Part shown: positions 24,558 through 34,505 of the stretch, one piece after another
Layout of the letters: every line of letters begins with the position of its first letter
Position numbering within the stretch: the first letter of the stretch is position 1
Assembly: GCF_030413595.1 (NCBI RefSeq)
Contig: NZ_CP129238.1
Location: 1,178,001-1,242,000 of the forward strand
Origin: Planococcus liqunii
Lineage (GTDB): Bacteria > Bacillota > Bacilli > Bacillales_A > Planococcaceae
Direction: 5' to 3'
Length of the DNA: 64,000 nucleotides
Translations under genes and position numbers: made by a program
The notes under the pieces: model-generated
Told to the model about the DNA's origin: nothing
Databases searched by the model: none
What the model saw: only the letters and a program-made list of their open reading frames with translations

Positions 24558-26510
24558 TTAAAGGAAGTGCATAGCGGCTTCTGCTTCGTCCCACGGAACT
24601 TTATAGCCTTGGCCTTTTGCGCAAAAAATGGAAGTGGATGTGTACTCCGGATCGGCTTCTTTGTTGTAGGCGATTTTCCGGATCACTTCATCTTCATTAT
24701 GGCAGAAGTCATAGCCGCCGAACAGCAGGGAAAGAGAGCCTTTGCCGTGGGTGAAGGATGCGAATTCGGTGCTGTACTCCATAAAGGTAGCAACTGGAAC
24801 CGTCCCTTGAATCAACGCTCGGCCTCCGGAAAGTTCTGGGGCTTCAAATTGGCCATGGGCCTGTTGGATGTCGGATAACACTTTTCCCATATGGTCCATG
24901 TCGACAATGATTTTAAACCGATATACCGGCTCAAGCAGACGGTTCCTGGCTTTTTCAAGGCCTTGCCGGAGAGCCCGGTAAGCGGCTTCGCGGAAGTCGC
25001 CGCCGGACGTATGCTGGTTATGCCCGCGGCCGGTCAACAACGTGATTTTCAAATCGGTCAACGCAGAACCCGTAAGCAGGCCGTGATGGTCGCGTTCTTC
25101 CAGATGGTGCAGCACGAGATTTTGATTGCCGGTCGACAGCGCATCCGCATGGCAGGCATTTGCCAGTGTGATGCCGCTTCCGCGCTGCGCGGATTCGATC
25201 TGGAGATGCACTTCCGCGTAATGGCGGAGCGGTTCGAAATGGCCATAGCCGATGACTGCATCTTCGATGGTTTCTTTGTACAGGATTTCCGGAGCGCCGA
25301 ACGACACATCAAAACCGAAGCGGTCTTTGACGATTTGCTGCAGCACTTCCAGTTGGATGACTCCCATGACGTGAATGTGGATTTCCTGGAAATGTTCGTC
25401 CCAGACGACGCGCAAAGAAGGGTCTTCCGCATCCAGCAGCATGAATGTTTTCAATACTTCTTTAACATTGGCTGCTGCATCAAACAACACTTTCGATTTT
25501 AATGTAGGCACCATGGAAAACGAAGCACGGGAGAATGCCTGGCCCAGTCCGTCGCCAATGCGAGCATCCGATAAGCCCGCGACAGCTACGAGTTCGCCGG
25601 CTTCCGCTTTTTCAACCGCCTGGAACTTTACGCCGCTATAGGAGCGTAGCTGCGTCGCTTTTTCTGTTAGGCGATGTTCGGCAGGGCCGTATGGGATTTC
25701 ATCCCGCACCCGCAGTTCACCGCTTAAAACTTTGATAAATGTAAGGCGATTGCCGTTGGGCTCATGGCGGATTTTATACACTTGCGCCGAAAATCCTTCT
25801 TCTATTGAATAATGGGTTTCCGTCAATTGATCGAGTTGCTCAAGAAATTCCGCTACGCCAGCATCTTTTAAAGCGGAACCGCAGGCACAGGCGAAAATCT
25901 GGCGTTCTTGGATCATTTCTTTTAATGCCTCAAGCCATCGTTCCGGGTCGTAGCCGGTCTCCATGTAATGGTCCAGCAGGGCTTCGCTGCGCTCGGCAAT
26001 AAATTCAACCAGTTCTTCGTCCATCCGGCCGTTGTCTAAAACATGCGTCAAATCAATGGCATCCGGCGTCAGGCTGCTGCGGATTTCGGCGATGGTGCGT
26101 TCGGCATCTGCGCCGTCACGGTCAACTTTATTGAGGAAAAAGAATACGGGCACTTTGTGTTTTTTTAATAATTGCCAAACCGTTTCCGTATGGCCTTCAA
26201 TGCCGTCAACGGCACTGACGATCAGGATGGCAAAGTCCATGACTTGGATGGCGCGTTCCATTTCAGCCGAAAAGTCGACATGCCCCGGTGTATCGATCAA
26301 ATAATACGTCGAGCCGTTGTAGGAGAACTTTGCCTGGTCGGCGAAAATCGTAATGCCTCTGTTTTTTTCGATTTCATGGCTATCGAGAAAAGCGTCTTGG
26401 TGATCGACGCGTCCCCGCCGCCGGATGCTTTTGGTATGATACAGCAATTGTTCCGAAAACGTTGTTTTGCCTGCATCCACATGGGCAAGAATGCCGATTG
26501 TCTTATTCAT
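24558..26510 (-). CDS. TetM-like/EF-G-like translation GTPase
   Basis: 650 residues. ATG at 26510 after GAGGTGG; the frame is open 225 bases further upstream but without a ribosome site. The G domain has G1 AHVDAGKTT (9-17), G3 'DTPGHVDF' and G4 'NKVDRD', then EF-G-like domains II-V. Overall length and layout match ribosome-protection proteins (Tet(M) about 639). However, the domain-IV tip, where Tet(M) has a loop resembling 'YSPVSTPADFR' (from memory), here reads 'GRGHNQHTSGGDFREAAYRA'. That is the form in Tet(M)-like proteins of many Firmicutes not known to confer resistance. Tetracycline protection is therefore uncertain. It is followed by the DUF1801 gene. Confidence 0.85.
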   Translation of the reverse strand: MNKTIGILAHVDAGKTTFSEQLLYHTKSIRRRGRVDHQDAFLDSHEIEKNRGITIFADQAKFSYNGSTYYLIDTPGHVDFSAEMERAIQVMDFAILIVSAVDGIEGHTETVWQLLKKHKVPVFFFLNKVDRDGADAERTIAEIRSSLTPDAIDLTHVLDNGRMDEELVEFIAERSEALLDHYMETGYDPERWLEALKEMIQERQIFACACGSALKDAGVAEFLEQLDQLTETHYSIEEGFSAQVYKIRHEPNGNRLTFIKVLSGELRVRDEIPYGPAEHRLTEKATQLRSYSGVKFQAVEKAEAGELVAVAGLSDARIGDGLGQAFSRASFSMVPTLKSKVLFDAAANVKEVLKTFMLLDAEDPSLRVVWDEHFQEIHIHVMGVIQLEVLQQIVKDRFGFDVSFGAPEILYKETIEDAVIGYGHFEPLRHYAEVHLQIESAQRGSGITLANACHADALSTGNQNLVLHHLEERDHHGLLTGSALTDLKITLLTGRGHNQHTSGGDFREAAYRALRQGLEKARNRLLEPVYRFKIIVDMDHMGKVLSDIQQAHGQFEAPELSGGRALIQGTVPVATFMEYSTEFASFTHGKGSLSLLFGGYDFCHNEDEVIRKIAYNKEADPEYTSTSIFCAKGQGYKVPWDEAEAAMHFL

Positions 26511-26569
26511 GGTCCACCTCTTCATTAGACTTCCTATGGAAACAGTGTAGCAGAACTTACGGCGTTCGA

Positions 26570-26614
26570 AAAAAAGAAAAAAACCCAAGAAAGCCAAAGC
26601 GGCGTTCATGGGTT
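26570..26614 (-). terminator. Possible terminator of the amidase gene
   Basis: On the minus strand AACCCA (complement of 26609-26614) pairs with TGGGTT (complement of 26582-26587) over a long imperfect loop, and a run of Ts follows. It lies 12 bases beyond the amidase stop and upstream of the GTPase gene. Confidence 0.55.
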
Positions 26615-26626
26615 CTCTTCGGTTTG

Positions 26627-27169
26627 TTAAGAAAGGGCGCAGCTGATGCCGAACGCAATGGCGCCGGCGCATCGTTTCCGGTAAGCATCCAGTTTCAATA
26701 GTTCGGCTTCTTCCCGGTTGGTCATAAAACCGCATTCAATCAGCACAGCAGGCATCATTGTGTCCCGCAGAACGGCATAATCGGCTCGTTTCACTCCGCG
26801 GTCTTTCCGGTGAGTCGATATCACAAGTGCCCGCTGGATGCAGCTGGCAAAATTGACGGCGGAAGTGCTCGGCTTGGTGAAAGTGAACGTTTCAATGCTG
26901 CTTGTTTCATTGAAAAAAGAGCCGAAAGCGTTGGCATGGATGGAGACCAATAAATCTGCTTTTAAGCGGTTGGCAAGGGAGGTTCGTTCGTGCAGCGGAA
27001 CATCCTGGTCAGGCTGATGGCTGAAAAAAACCGTATGCCCATCCAGCACAAGACGCTTTTTCACCTCATCCGCGACCGCTGAGTTAAAGTGGAACTCTCG
27101 GATGCGCCCATCCGGGGAACGCTTGCCTGGAGTATGCGGACCGTGCCCTGCATCAATCATAATTTTCAT
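26627..27169 (-). CDS. N-acetylmuramoyl-L-alanine amidase
   Basis: 180 residues, an Amidase_3 domain with nothing else attached. ATG at 27169 after AAAGGAGGAA. Zinc-site motifs are '[11 protein letters not shown]' (first His, residue 9), 'REFHFN' (Glu), 'VSIHANAF' (second His), and catalytic Glu in '[11 protein letters not shown]'. No signal peptide is visible, unlike most cell-wall amidases, so it may act inside the cell, be exported without a classic signal, or resemble the spore/phage-type short amidases. It is divergent from hprK, with which it shares a 170-base upstream region. Confidence 0.9.
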   Translation of the reverse strand: MKIMIDAGHGPHTPGKRSPDGRIREFHFNSAVADEVKKRLVLDGHTVFFSHQPDQDVPLHERTSLANRLKADLLVSIHANAFGSFFNETSSIETFTFTKPSTSAVNFASCIQRALVISTHRKDRGVKRADYAVLRDTMMPAVLIECGFMTNREEAELLKLDAYRKRCAGAIAFGISCALS

Positions 27170-27231
27170 TGTCAAATTCCTCCTTTCCTTCCTATATAGA
27201 TGGAAGCGGAAAGAAAGGAGACAGGAAAACC

Positions 27232-27259
27232 TTCAAAACCTTGTGTTCCGTGTTAAAAT
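27232..27259 (+). promoter_or_regulatory. Possible promoter of the hprK operon
   Basis: TTCAAA (27232-27237), 16-base spacer, TAAAAT (27254-27259), 80 bases upstream of hprK. The -35 is weak. Confidence 0.45.
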
Positions 27260-27338
27260 AGGAGCAAACCGTCAGAATGATGAAAGAACTTTGCAAAAGG
27301 TTCTCTGCATTTTGAATGTAAAAGGAATGAGGGGAAAC

Positions 27339-28265
27339 ATGGGACAAGTTACAGTAAAGCAAGTCATGGATATGTTTGACTTAGATTTAATCAGCGGAGA
27401 AGAAGGACTGGGACGCCGTATTCCCATCAGTGACATTTCTCGTCCTGGACTTGAAATGGCAGGATACTTTACGCATTACCCGGCAAACCGGATCCAAATG
27501 CTCGGCAAAACCGAGCTGTCGTTTTTTGCCCTGCTGGAAGCTCGGGAACGGACAGAGCGGATGTTTAAACTCTGCACGGATGACACACCGGCCATTATTG
27601 TGGCGCACGGCATGGACGTGCCAAATGAATTGGTGGATGCGTCCGGCCGCAAGCACGTGCCGGTACTCCGCACGAAGATGCCGACAACCCGATTCTCCAG
27701 TTTGCTGACCAACTACCTGGAAAGCCAATTAGCTCCGACTACAGCCGTCCATGGCGTATTGGTCGATATTTACGGCGTGGGCGTATTGATTACCGGAAAG
27801 AGCGGCGTCGGTAAAAGTGAAACCGCATTGGAGCTTGTGAAAAAAGGTCATCGCCTCGTAGCGGATGATTGTGTGGAAATTCATCAAGAAGGCGAGAACA
27901 CGCTGGTCGGCCATCCGCCGAAACTGATCGAGCACCTGCTCGAAATTCGCGGAGTCGGCATTATCGATATCATGACCTTGTTTGGTGCAAGTGCTGTCCG
28001 GACATTCAAGCGGATTTCACTTGTCATCGATCTGGAAATCTGGGATCAGGACAAAACATACGACCGCCTCGGTTTGGAAGAAGAAAAAATGCGGATCATC
28101 GATACCGATTTAACAAAGCTGACGATTCCTGTTCGCCCTGGGCGAAACTTAGCCGTTATTATTGAAGTGGCTGCAATGAATTATCGCTTGAAACGCATGG
28201 GCGTCAACGCAGCAGAAGAATTTTCGAAACGGCTCGATGAAGTAATCGCTCAAGATACAAACTAA
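27339..28265 (+). CDS. hprK: HPr kinase/phosphorylase
   Basis: 308 residues. ATG at 27339 follows AATGAGGGGA. It phosphorylates Ser46 of HPr and Crh when glycolytic intermediates are high and removes the phosphate when they are low, controlling CcpA-dependent catabolite repression. Catalytic His in '[11 protein letters not shown]', Walker A 'GKSGVGKSE', 'ADDCVEI' and the signature '[15 protein letters not shown]' are intact. It is the first gene of hprK-lgt-yvoD-ppaX-yvoF, the same order as in B. subtilis. Its substrate Crh is encoded at 44331. Confidence 0.97.
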   Translation: MGQVTVKQVMDMFDLDLISGEEGLGRRIPISDISRPGLEMAGYFTHYPANRIQMLGKTELSFFALLEARERTERMFKLCTDDTPAIIVAHGMDVPNELVDASGRKHVPVLRTKMPTTRFSSLLTNYLESQLAPTTAVHGVLVDIYGVGVLITGKSGVGKSETALELVKKGHRLVADDCVEIHQEGENTLVGHPPKLIEHLLEIRGVGIIDIMTLFGASAVRTFKRISLVIDLEIWDQDKTYDRLGLEEEKMRIIDTDLTKLTIPVRPGRNLAVIIEVAAMNYRLKRMGVNAAEEFSKRLDEVIAQDTN

Positions 28266-28286
28266 GGGAATAGGAAGGTGTACGGC

Positions 28287-29099
28287 ATGTATTCGATTCT
28301 TGCTTCAATTGATCCGATCGCTTTTTCGCTCGGACCAATCGATGTCCGCTGGTACGGCGTCATTATTGCCGTCGGCATCATCATCGCATTTTTAGTGGGC
28401 CAGCGTGAAATGGTCAAACGGGGGCTTCACCCCGATTTTTTAACCGATCTGTTGATATGGGCGGTGCCCCTTGCCATCATCGGGGCCCGCATTTATTATG
28501 TGATTTTCCAGTGGGAGCATTATAAAGACAACCCCGCTGAAATCATTGCCATCTGGAACGGCGGGATTGCGATTCACGGAGCCTTGATCGCTTCGGTGAT
28601 TGTGGCGTATTTGTTTACGAAAAGCCGCAATACTTCGTTCTTAAAAGTAGCGGATATTCTGGCGCCCAGCATTTTGATCGGCCAGGCTGTCGGCCGCTGG
28701 GGGAATTTCATCAACCAGGAAGCGCACGGCGGAGAAGTAAGCCGGACGTTTTTGGAGAATTTGTTTATCCCGGATTGGATCATCAATCAAATGTACATAG
28801 ACGGCGCGTATTACCATCCGACGTTTTTATACGAATCAATGTGGAGCCTTGTCGGCATTATCATTTTGCTGCTGCTGCGCCGGGTTAACCTGGTACGGGG
28901 CGAAATGTTCTTTTTCTACGTCATCTGGTATTCTGTCGGGCGTTTCTTCATTGAAGGCATGCGGACAGACAGCTTGTACGTCATCGGGGAGCTGCGGGCT
29001 GCCCAACTAGTATCCGTAGTTGCTATCCTCATTGCCGTTGTTTTTGTTGTGTATCGCCGCGTTAAATTAAAAAATCCACCTCACTACTTGGATAAATAG
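28287..29099 (+). CDS. lgt: Prolipoprotein diacylglyceryl transferase
   Basis: 270 residues with seven membrane helices. It transfers diacylglycerol from phosphatidylglycerol to the lipobox cysteine of prolipoproteins. ATG at 28287 sits 9 bases after AGGAAGG; the GTG at 28278 overlaps that site and is less likely. Signatures are 'WYGVIIAVGI', 'IWNGGIAIHGAL' and 'GQAVGRWGNFINQEAHGG' (conserved RWGNF.N.E.). It would lipidate substrates such as the YtkA-like lipoprotein at 554. It lies 21 bases after hprK. Confidence 0.96.
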   Translation: MYSILASIDPIAFSLGPIDVRWYGVIIAVGIIIAFLVGQREMVKRGLHPDFLTDLLIWAVPLAIIGARIYYVIFQWEHYKDNPAEIIAIWNGGIAIHGALIASVIVAYLFTKSRNTSFLKVADILAPSILIGQAVGRWGNFINQEAHGGEVSRTFLENLFIPDWIINQMYIDGAYYHPTFLYESMWSLVGIIILLLLRRVNLVRGEMFFFYVIWYSVGRFFIEGMRTDSLYVIGELRAAQLVSVVAILIAVVFVVYRRVKLKNPPHYLDK

Positions 29100-29113
29100 A
29101 AAGAAGGAATGGA

Positions 29114-30049
29114 ATGTCTACGTTAAAAAATGGATTGAAAGCGGGTCTACGTACGACTTGGACATTGGGGAAAATCATTTTCCCGATTACATTATTGGTG
29201 ACGATGCTCCAATATACACCGGTCCTGCCATTCATCATCGATTTTATCGCTCCGGTCATGGGAATCTTCGGCCTCAGCGGGGATGCCGCCATTCCGCTGG
29301 TTCTGGGCAATGCGCTGAACTTGTACGCCGGAATCGGAGGAATTTTGTCTCTGGAGCTTACTGTAAAAGAAGTATTTATCCTGGCAGTTATGCTGTCTTT
29401 TTCTCATAATATCTTTATCGAAACCGGTGTGGCGCTGAAAGTAGGCGTCAAACTGTGGGTCGTGCTCGTTGTCCGGTTCGGGCTTGCCGCTCTATCCGGG
29501 ATCATTATCAATCTGGTCTGGAAAGGCGGAGCCGAAACCGCACAATACGGCTTTGCGCCGGAAAAGGCTGCTGATCCTGAGGGCTGGATGGCCATCTTCC
29601 TGCTGGGTCTGGAAAAAGCGTCATTCGGCATTTTGCAGCTGGCGATGATTGTCATTCCACTCATGCTGATGATTCAAATTTTGAAAGACAAAGGCGCCTT
29701 GCAGCGTATTTCAAATAGCATGGGTCCGTTGACGAAATTGCTCGGCATCCAGAAAAATGCTTCATTGACTTTGGCTTCCGGCCTGGTCTTTGGACTCGCA
29801 ATGGGTGCGGGCGTTATGATCCAAGCGGTTCAGGAAGACGGCGTCAGCAAAAAAGATGCCACGCTTGCTTTCATCTTTTTGGTGGCGTGCCACGCCATCG
29901 TCGAAGATACGCTCATATTCGTTCCGCTCGGAATTCCGATATGGCCGCTGTTTATCATTCGCCTGGTGACCGCTTTAGTCTTGACGATTATAGTCTCCTA
30001 CCTGTGGCGTAAAGCGGAAGAAAACCGGAAGGAAGTGGTTTCAACATGA
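29114..30049 (+). CDS. yvoD: YvoD-like nucleoside-recognition (Gate) domain membrane protein
   Basis: 311 residues with about eight to ten membrane helices. It has two Gate-domain halves, with repeated Gly/Asn-rich helices such as 'IPLVLGNALNLYAGIGG' and 'FGLAMGAGVMIQAVQEDGVSKKD'. Homologous domains occur in nucleoside transporters and the spore proteins SpmA/SpmB, but no substrate is established for YvoD. Its stop overlaps the ppaX start by 4 bases (ATGA), indicating translational coupling. Position in hprK-lgt-yvoD-ppaX-yvoF is as in B. subtilis. Confidence 0.9.
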   Translation: MSTLKNGLKAGLRTTWTLGKIIFPITLLVTMLQYTPVLPFIIDFIAPVMGIFGLSGDAAIPLVLGNALNLYAGIGGILSLELTVKEVFILAVMLSFSHNIFIETGVALKVGVKLWVVLVVRFGLAALSGIIINLVWKGGAETAQYGFAPEKAADPEGWMAIFLLGLEKASFGILQLAMIVIPLMLMIQILKDKGALQRISNSMGPLTKLLGIQKNASLTLASGLVFGLAMGAGVMIQAVQEDGVSKKDATLAFIFLVACHAIVEDTLIFVPLGIPIWPLFIIRLVTALVLTIIVSYLWRKAEENRKEVVST

Positions 30050-30699
30050 CAAAAGACATCAATACGCTGTTATTCGATTTTGACGGCACTTTGCTTGATA
30101 CAAACGAATTGATCATCCAGACCTTTCTGTCGGTGCTGGACGAACATTTCCCGGGCCGCTTTGAACGCCAGGATGTGCTGCATTTTATCGGTCCATCCTT
30201 GAAACAGACCTTTACCGCAATTGCCCCGGAACGGGCAGAAGAACTGATGGAACAATACCGCGCCGTCAATAAAACCTTGCATGATGAATTAGTGGCAGAA
30301 TACGACGGCGTTGCGGAAACCTTGCGCCTCCTGAAAAGCCGTGGCCTGAAAATGGCGATCGTCTCGACGAAAAGAGGTGCAGGCATCCGACATGGCCTGG
30401 AAGTGATGGGCATTGAAGGGTTATTCGATGTCATCGTCAGTTTGGACGAAGTGAAAGAACCGAAGCCGGACCCAGAACCGGTCCTGCTGGCATTGGAGCG
30501 TTTGGACGCGTCTCCTGAAGAAGCATTGATGATCGGGGACAACTCGCACGACATCGAAGGGGGCCAAAATGCCGGCGTCCGTACTGCAGGTGTGGCCTGG
30601 TCGATTAAAGGCGAGGAATACTTAGCCGGCTTCGGTCCGGATTATATGCTGCAGCATATCAGCGATTTGCTGGAGCTCACGAAAGAAGCGGTCCAATGA
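30046..30699 (+). CDS. ppaX: Pyrophosphatase PpaX
   Basis: 217-residue HAD phosphatase. Motif I 'DFDGTLLDT' (nucleophile Asp near residue 10), motif II 'VSTKRG', the Lys of motif III in 'KEPKPDPEPV' and motif IV 'MIGDNSHDIEGG' are present. PpaX hydrolyses the pyrophosphate released when HprK dephosphorylates Ser46-P HPr/Crh using inorganic phosphate, which explains its place in this operon. It overlaps both neighbours by the ATGA motif. Confidence 0.95.
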   Translation: MTKDINTLLFDFDGTLLDTNELIIQTFLSVLDEHFPGRFERQDVLHFIGPSLKQTFTAIAPERAEELMEQYRAVNKTLHDELVAEYDGVAETLRLLKSRGLKMAIVSTKRGAGIRHGLEVMGIEGLFDVIVSLDEVKEPKPDPEPVLLALERLDASPEEALMIGDNSHDIEGGQNAGVRTAGVAWSIKGEEYLAGFGPDYMLQHISDLLELTKEAVQ

Positions 30700-31208
30700 G
30701 AAATACAGAGCGCCATTTTGTGACAGGTTCCAATTCGCTTTGGCATATTTACAAAACCGTGCCGTTCTGGAAAGTAGCCAAAAATTTCATCGTCATTCAG
30801 ATGGCCCGCTATACGCCGTTTCTGCCGATGAAAAATTGGCTTTACAAAACCTTTCTCCGAATGAAAGTGGGGGAACATTCTTCTTTTGCGTTGATGGTCA
30901 TGCCGGACGTCATGTTCCCGGAAAAAATTACCGTCGGTCGCAATTCAGTGATTGGTTATAATACGACGATCCTTGCTCACGAGTATTTGATTAACGAATA
31001 CCGGTTGGGGGAAGTGATTATAGGAGACGAAGTGCTGATCGGCGCCAACACCACCATTTTGCCAGGCGTGACAATCGGCGATGGCGCTATCGTCTCTGCA
31101 TCTACACTCGTCAACAAAGACGTGCCAGCCGGTGCGTTTGTCGGCGGCAATCCGATGAAAATCATTTATACAGCTGAACAAATGGCCGAACGCCAACTGA
31201 AAACCTGA
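30696..31208 (+). CDS. yvoF: YvoF-like left-handed beta-helix acyltransferase
   Basis: 170 residues. Hexapeptide repeats of the LbetaH fold are visible in 'IGRNSVIGYNTTI' and 'IGDEVLIGANTTILPGVTIGDG', with the typical His in 'ILAHEYL' and the C-terminal 'VPAGAFVGGNPMK'. These indicate a trimeric O-acetyltransferase of the maltose/galactoside acetyltransferase type; the acceptor is unknown. It is the last gene of the hprK operon, ATGA-coupled to ppaX, with the stop inside the terminator's left arm. Confidence 0.9.
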   Translation: MRNTERHFVTGSNSLWHIYKTVPFWKVAKNFIVIQMARYTPFLPMKNWLYKTFLRMKVGEHSSFALMVMPDVMFPEKITVGRNSVIGYNTTILAHEYLINEYRLGEVIIGDEVLIGANTTILPGVTIGDGAIVSASTLVNKDVPAGAFVGGNPMKIIYTAEQMAERQLKT

Positions 31209-31233
31209 AAGCGGTGTGCTTTCAGGTTTTTTT
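31201..31233 (+). terminator. Terminator of the hprK operon
   Basis: AAACCTGAAAGC (31201-31212) pairs with GCTTTCAGGTTT, followed by TTTT. It includes the yvoF stop codon. Confidence 0.9.
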
Positions 31234-31349
31234 ACTATAAAAGAATAGGGTAAATAGGAAATGGACTGTTTGTTGGCAAGATTTCAAAAGGGAAAAAAGA
31301 TGAGACAATGCCAAAATTCATTTCTTTCACATAACTTGCAGCCAATTCC

Positions 31350-31379
31350 TTGACGGTCGATGGAAAGATGCGCTAAAAT
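31350..31379 (+). promoter_or_regulatory. Promoter of the his operon
   Basis: TTGACG (31350-31355), 18-base spacer, TAAAAT (31374-31379). The leader to hisZ is about 55 bases. I see no T-box or leader peptide rich in His, so the mode of control is not visible. The rest of 31234-31349 shows no gene. Confidence 0.7.
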
Positions 31380-31442
31380 AAAAATTACTTCACTACTCTA
31401 ACTAACTAAAGTAAAATAACCAATTTTAGGAAGTGACTCCCA

Positions 31443-32606
31443 ATGACCATTCAAATGTTCGAAAAACCGTTAGGCATGCGCGACGATTTTCCTTTTATAG
31501 CGAAGAAAAAAGCCGAGCTGCGCGCGAAAGGCACTTCAATTATGCAAGGGTCCGGATATGATCTGCTTCAGACTCCGACCTTGGAATATTACGAAACAAT
31601 CGGCAAAATTTCCGCCATTCCGGACAATGCGCTTTTTAAATTGCTGGATAGCCAAGGTGAAACGCTGGTCCTGCGGCCGGATATGACATCTCCGATTGCA
31701 CGGGTGGCAGCATCCAAATTGCTGAAAGAAAAAATGCCGGTGCGTCTTGGGTACTATTCCAATGTCTTCCGCGCACAAAAACGGGAAGGCGGCCGCCCGG
31801 CAGAATTCGAACAGATGGGCGTTGAACTGATCGGCGACGATTCTCTTTATGCAGACGCAGAAGTGATCATCCTGGCATCGACCATCTTAAAAGAATTGAA
31901 CGTGGAATCGGGACGTGTCGTAATTGGCCATACGCAATTGCTTCAGCTGATTTTAAAAGATTTTGGCTTGGACAACAGCCAAATCGATGTTGTCCGTTCG
32001 GCTTTGGTATCGAAAAACAGTGTCTGTTTTGAACAGCTTGCCGCTGAGCTATTAAATGACGAGTCGAAGGCCGCCGCTTTTAAAGGGTTGGTGACGACGT
32101 CTTCTTTAGAAGACTGGAAGCCGTATATCAATCCTTCCAACGAAGAACAGGCGGCGCTGTACGAGGAAATGCTGAAACTGCAAACCATTATCCAGCGAAA
32201 CGGCTTATCCGAAGCCATTACCTATGATTTATCCTTTACAAGCCATATGACGTATTACACCGGATTGGTGTTTGAATTCTACGGAGCTGGAAGCGGGTTT
32301 CCACTCGGCAACGGGGGACGCTACGACGGCCTTATGAAGCAATTCGGCCTGCATGTCGGCGCTACCGGGTTCGGCCTTCGCGTCGACCGGCTGCTCGAAG
32401 TCATTGCACCGAACCAGGAAGCAGAACCGCATATCCTCATTCTCTTCTCGGAAGAGACCGAAGAAACGGCTCATGAGCAGGCGCAGGAGCTGCGCACAAA
32501 CGGGTCGCGGGTGACGCTTCAATATGCTCCGGCCGTAAAAGCGTTAGAAGAGTTTAGCGCATTATTCAGCGAAGTAAGACGATTGGAAGGTGCTACAAAT
32601 GGATGA
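31443..32606 (+). CDS. hisZ: ATP phosphoribosyltransferase regulatory subunit
   Basis: 387 residues, a class-II histidyl-tRNA synthetase paralogue without tRNA-charging activity. It forms a hetero-octamer with short HisG and makes it active and histidine-sensitive. '[14 protein letters not shown]' and '[14 protein letters not shown]' resemble HisRS motifs 2 and 3. ATG after TAGGAAGTG. It is the first gene of an eight-gene operon; its end overlaps hisG by 8 bases. Confidence 0.95.
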   Translation: MTIQMFEKPLGMRDDFPFIAKKKAELRAKGTSIMQGSGYDLLQTPTLEYYETIGKISAIPDNALFKLLDSQGETLVLRPDMTSPIARVAASKLLKEKMPVRLGYYSNVFRAQKREGGRPAEFEQMGVELIGDDSLYADAEVIILASTILKELNVESGRVVIGHTQLLQLILKDFGLDNSQIDVVRSALVSKNSVCFEQLAAELLNDESKAAAFKGLVTTSSLEDWKPYINPSNEEQAALYEEMLKLQTIIQRNGLSEAITYDLSFTSHMTYYTGLVFEFYGAGSGFPLGNGGRYDGLMKQFGLHVGATGFGLRVDRLLEVIAPNQEAEPHILILFSEETEETAHEQAQELRTNGSRVTLQYAPAVKALEEFSALFSEVRRLEGATNG

Positions 32607-33225
32607 ACTGACAATTGCAATGCCGAAAGGGCGCATTTTTGAAGAAGCTTATGAACTGCTTGTCAAAGCGGGCTATGATTTGCCGAAAGAACTGGACGAC
32701 TCGCGCAAACTGATTGTGGAAGCGCCGAACGAACGCTTCCGCTTTATTTTGGCGAAGCCGATGGATGTGCCGGTTTACGTGGAACACGGCGTAGCAGATA
32801 TCGGAATCGCGGGAAAAGATGTCATGCTGGAGCTCGACCGTTCGGTGCATGAACTGCTCGACCTTGGCATCAGCCGCTGCTATATTGCAACAGCTGGACT
32901 CCCTAACACGGAAATGAACCCGGTGACGCCGCGCATTGCGACAAAGTATCCGAAAATCGCTTCCCGCTTTTACCGCGGCAAAGGTGAACAGGTGGAAATC
33001 ATTGAACTGAACGGTTCGATTGAATTGGCGCCGATGATCGGCTTGGCCGATCGCATCGTCGACATTGTATCCACCGGCAAAACCTTAAAGGAAAATGGCC
33101 TGGTGGAATATGAGCAGATCGTGGACATCACATCCCGTCTGATTGCCAATCCCGTGAGTTACCGACTGAAACAGCAGCGGATCCGGGAACTGGTCGAAAA
33201 TCTACGAAAGCAGGCGAAAGCATGA
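32599..33225 (+). CDS. hisG: ATP phosphoribosyltransferase, short form
   Basis: 208 residues: the short HisG lacking the C-terminal regulatory domain, hence the need for HisZ. It catalyses the first step, ATP plus PRPP to phosphoribosyl-ATP. '[13 protein letters not shown]', '[12 protein letters not shown]' and the PRPP loop '[18 protein letters not shown]' are intact. The ATG at 32599 follows GGAAGGTG; a frame opening at 32590 is ignored. Confidence 0.96.
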   Translation: MDELTIAMPKGRIFEEAYELLVKAGYDLPKELDDSRKLIVEAPNERFRFILAKPMDVPVYVEHGVADIGIAGKDVMLELDRSVHELLDLGISRCYIATAGLPNTEMNPVTPRIATKYPKIASRFYRGKGEQVEIIELNGSIELAPMIGLADRIVDIVSTGKTLKENGLVEYEQIVDITSRLIANPVSYRLKQQRIRELVENLRKQAKA

Positions 33226-34505
33226 AACAGATGCAATTGACTTCGGATATCTCCATCAGAAGAACGGTGGCTGAAGACAACGCCGAGCAACTGGCCGCTG
33301 TCAAAGAAATCATCCGGAATGTCCGGCTGAACGGCGATGCAGCACTGCTTGAATATACCGAGAAATGGGACGGCGTCAAATTGGAAACAATCCGAGTGGA
33401 GCCGTATGAAATGAAGGAAGCCATAGACCGTTTCGATCCGCAGCTTCTCCAGGATTTATCGGAAGCTGCAGGCAATATCCGGGACTACCACGAAAACCAG
33501 AAACAGCAAGGCTATAAAAACATAAAAGAAGACGGCTCTTATGTCGCCCAGCGGGTTACAGCAATTGGCTCAGCTGGCTTGTATGTGCCAGGTGGTACAG
33601 CAGCATACCCGTCTTCCGTATTGATGAATGTCATTCCGGCGCAAGTGGCAGGAGTGGGGCGCATTGTGCTGATTTCGCCTCCTGGAAAAGACGGCAAATT
33701 GTCTGACGGAGTACTCGTGGCGGCGCATATACTGGGGATTGAAGAAGTCTACAAAGCTGGCGGGGCACAGGCCATTGCGGCCCTTGCCTACGGGACAGAA
33801 TCGATTCAGGCTGTCGATAAAATCACGGGTCCGGGCAATGTATTTGTAGCCCTCGCTAAACGCGAAGTGTTCGGTGACGTGGCCATTGATATGATTGCAG
33901 GGCCGAGTGAAATTACCGTCATTGCCGACGATACCGCTTTTGCAGATGAAGTGGCGGCGGACTTGCTTTCGCAGGCGGAGCACGACCCCATGGCGACGGC
34001 GGTGCTGCTGACGACTAGCCAACGATTGGCGGACGCTGTATCGCTTGAAGTCGAGCGCCAACTGAAAACCTTGCCGCGCCAAGCAATTGCCGGGAAAGCT
34101 ATCCGGGATTACGGCATGATTTATATCGGAAAGACGATGGACGACTTGATTGATGCGGCGAACGAACTCGCCCCTGAGCATTTGGAAATCATGGCGGCAG
34201 ATGCCGAAGCTTTGTCCGAAAAGATTCAAAACGCGGGCGCGATTTTTATCGGCCGCTATTCCTCGGAACCGATCGGCGATTATTTTGCCGGAACGAACCA
34301 TGTTTTGCCGACCAATAGCACGGCGCGGTTCTCGAGTGCTTTGTCGGTCTATGATTTCGTCAAACGGACAAGCGTGGTGTATTACAGCGAACAGGCCTGG
34401 CAGCAAAACGAAGCGAAAATCGCCCGTCTTGCACGCCTCGAAGGGCTTGAAGGACACGCGCGGGCAGTAGAATCCCGTGCCTGGAAAAAGGAGAATGGAC
34501 GATGA
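33222..34505 (+). CDS. hisD: Histidinol dehydrogenase
   Basis: 427 residues, the same length as B. subtilis HisD. It performs the last two oxidations, histidinol to histidine, with NAD and zinc. '[18 protein letters not shown]', '[19 protein letters not shown]', 'AGPSEI', '[15 protein letters not shown]' (zinc/catalytic Gln and His) and '[10 protein letters not shown]' are all present. ATGA overlap with hisG and with hisB. Confidence 0.97.
   Translation: MKQMQLTSDISIRRTVAEDNAEQLAAVKEIIRNVRLNGDAALLEYTEKWDGVKLETIRVEPYEMKEAIDRFDPQLLQDLSEAAGNIRDYHENQKQQGYKNIKEDGSYVAQRVTAIGSAGLYVPGGTAAYPSSVLMNVIPAQVAGVGRIVLISPPGKDGKLSDGVLVAAHILGIEEVYKAGGAQAIAALAYGTESIQAVDKITGPGNVFVALAKREVFGDVAIDMIAGPSEITVIADDTAFADEVAADLLSQAEHDPMATAVLLTTSQRLADAVSLEVERQLKTLPRQAIAGKAIRDYGMIYIGKTMDDLIDAANELAPEHLEIMAADAEALSEKIQNAGAIFIGRYSSEPIGDYFAGTNHVLPTNSTARFSSALSVYDFVKRTSVVYYSEQAWQQNEAKIARLARLEGLEGHARAVESRAWKKENGR

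Noticed and set aside
24558..26510. Naming the GTPase tet(M) and calling resistance
   Set aside because: The domain-IV loop differs from the drug-displacing loop of Tet(M); only family membership is supported.
31234..31442. T-box or histidine leader before hisZ
   Set aside because: No AGGGTGG-type T-box sequence, no His-codon run and no terminator/antiterminator pair could be seen.
33570..34457. 295-residue minus-strand frame
   Set aside because: Shadow of hisD; composition is His/Arg-rich with no domain and no ribosome site.
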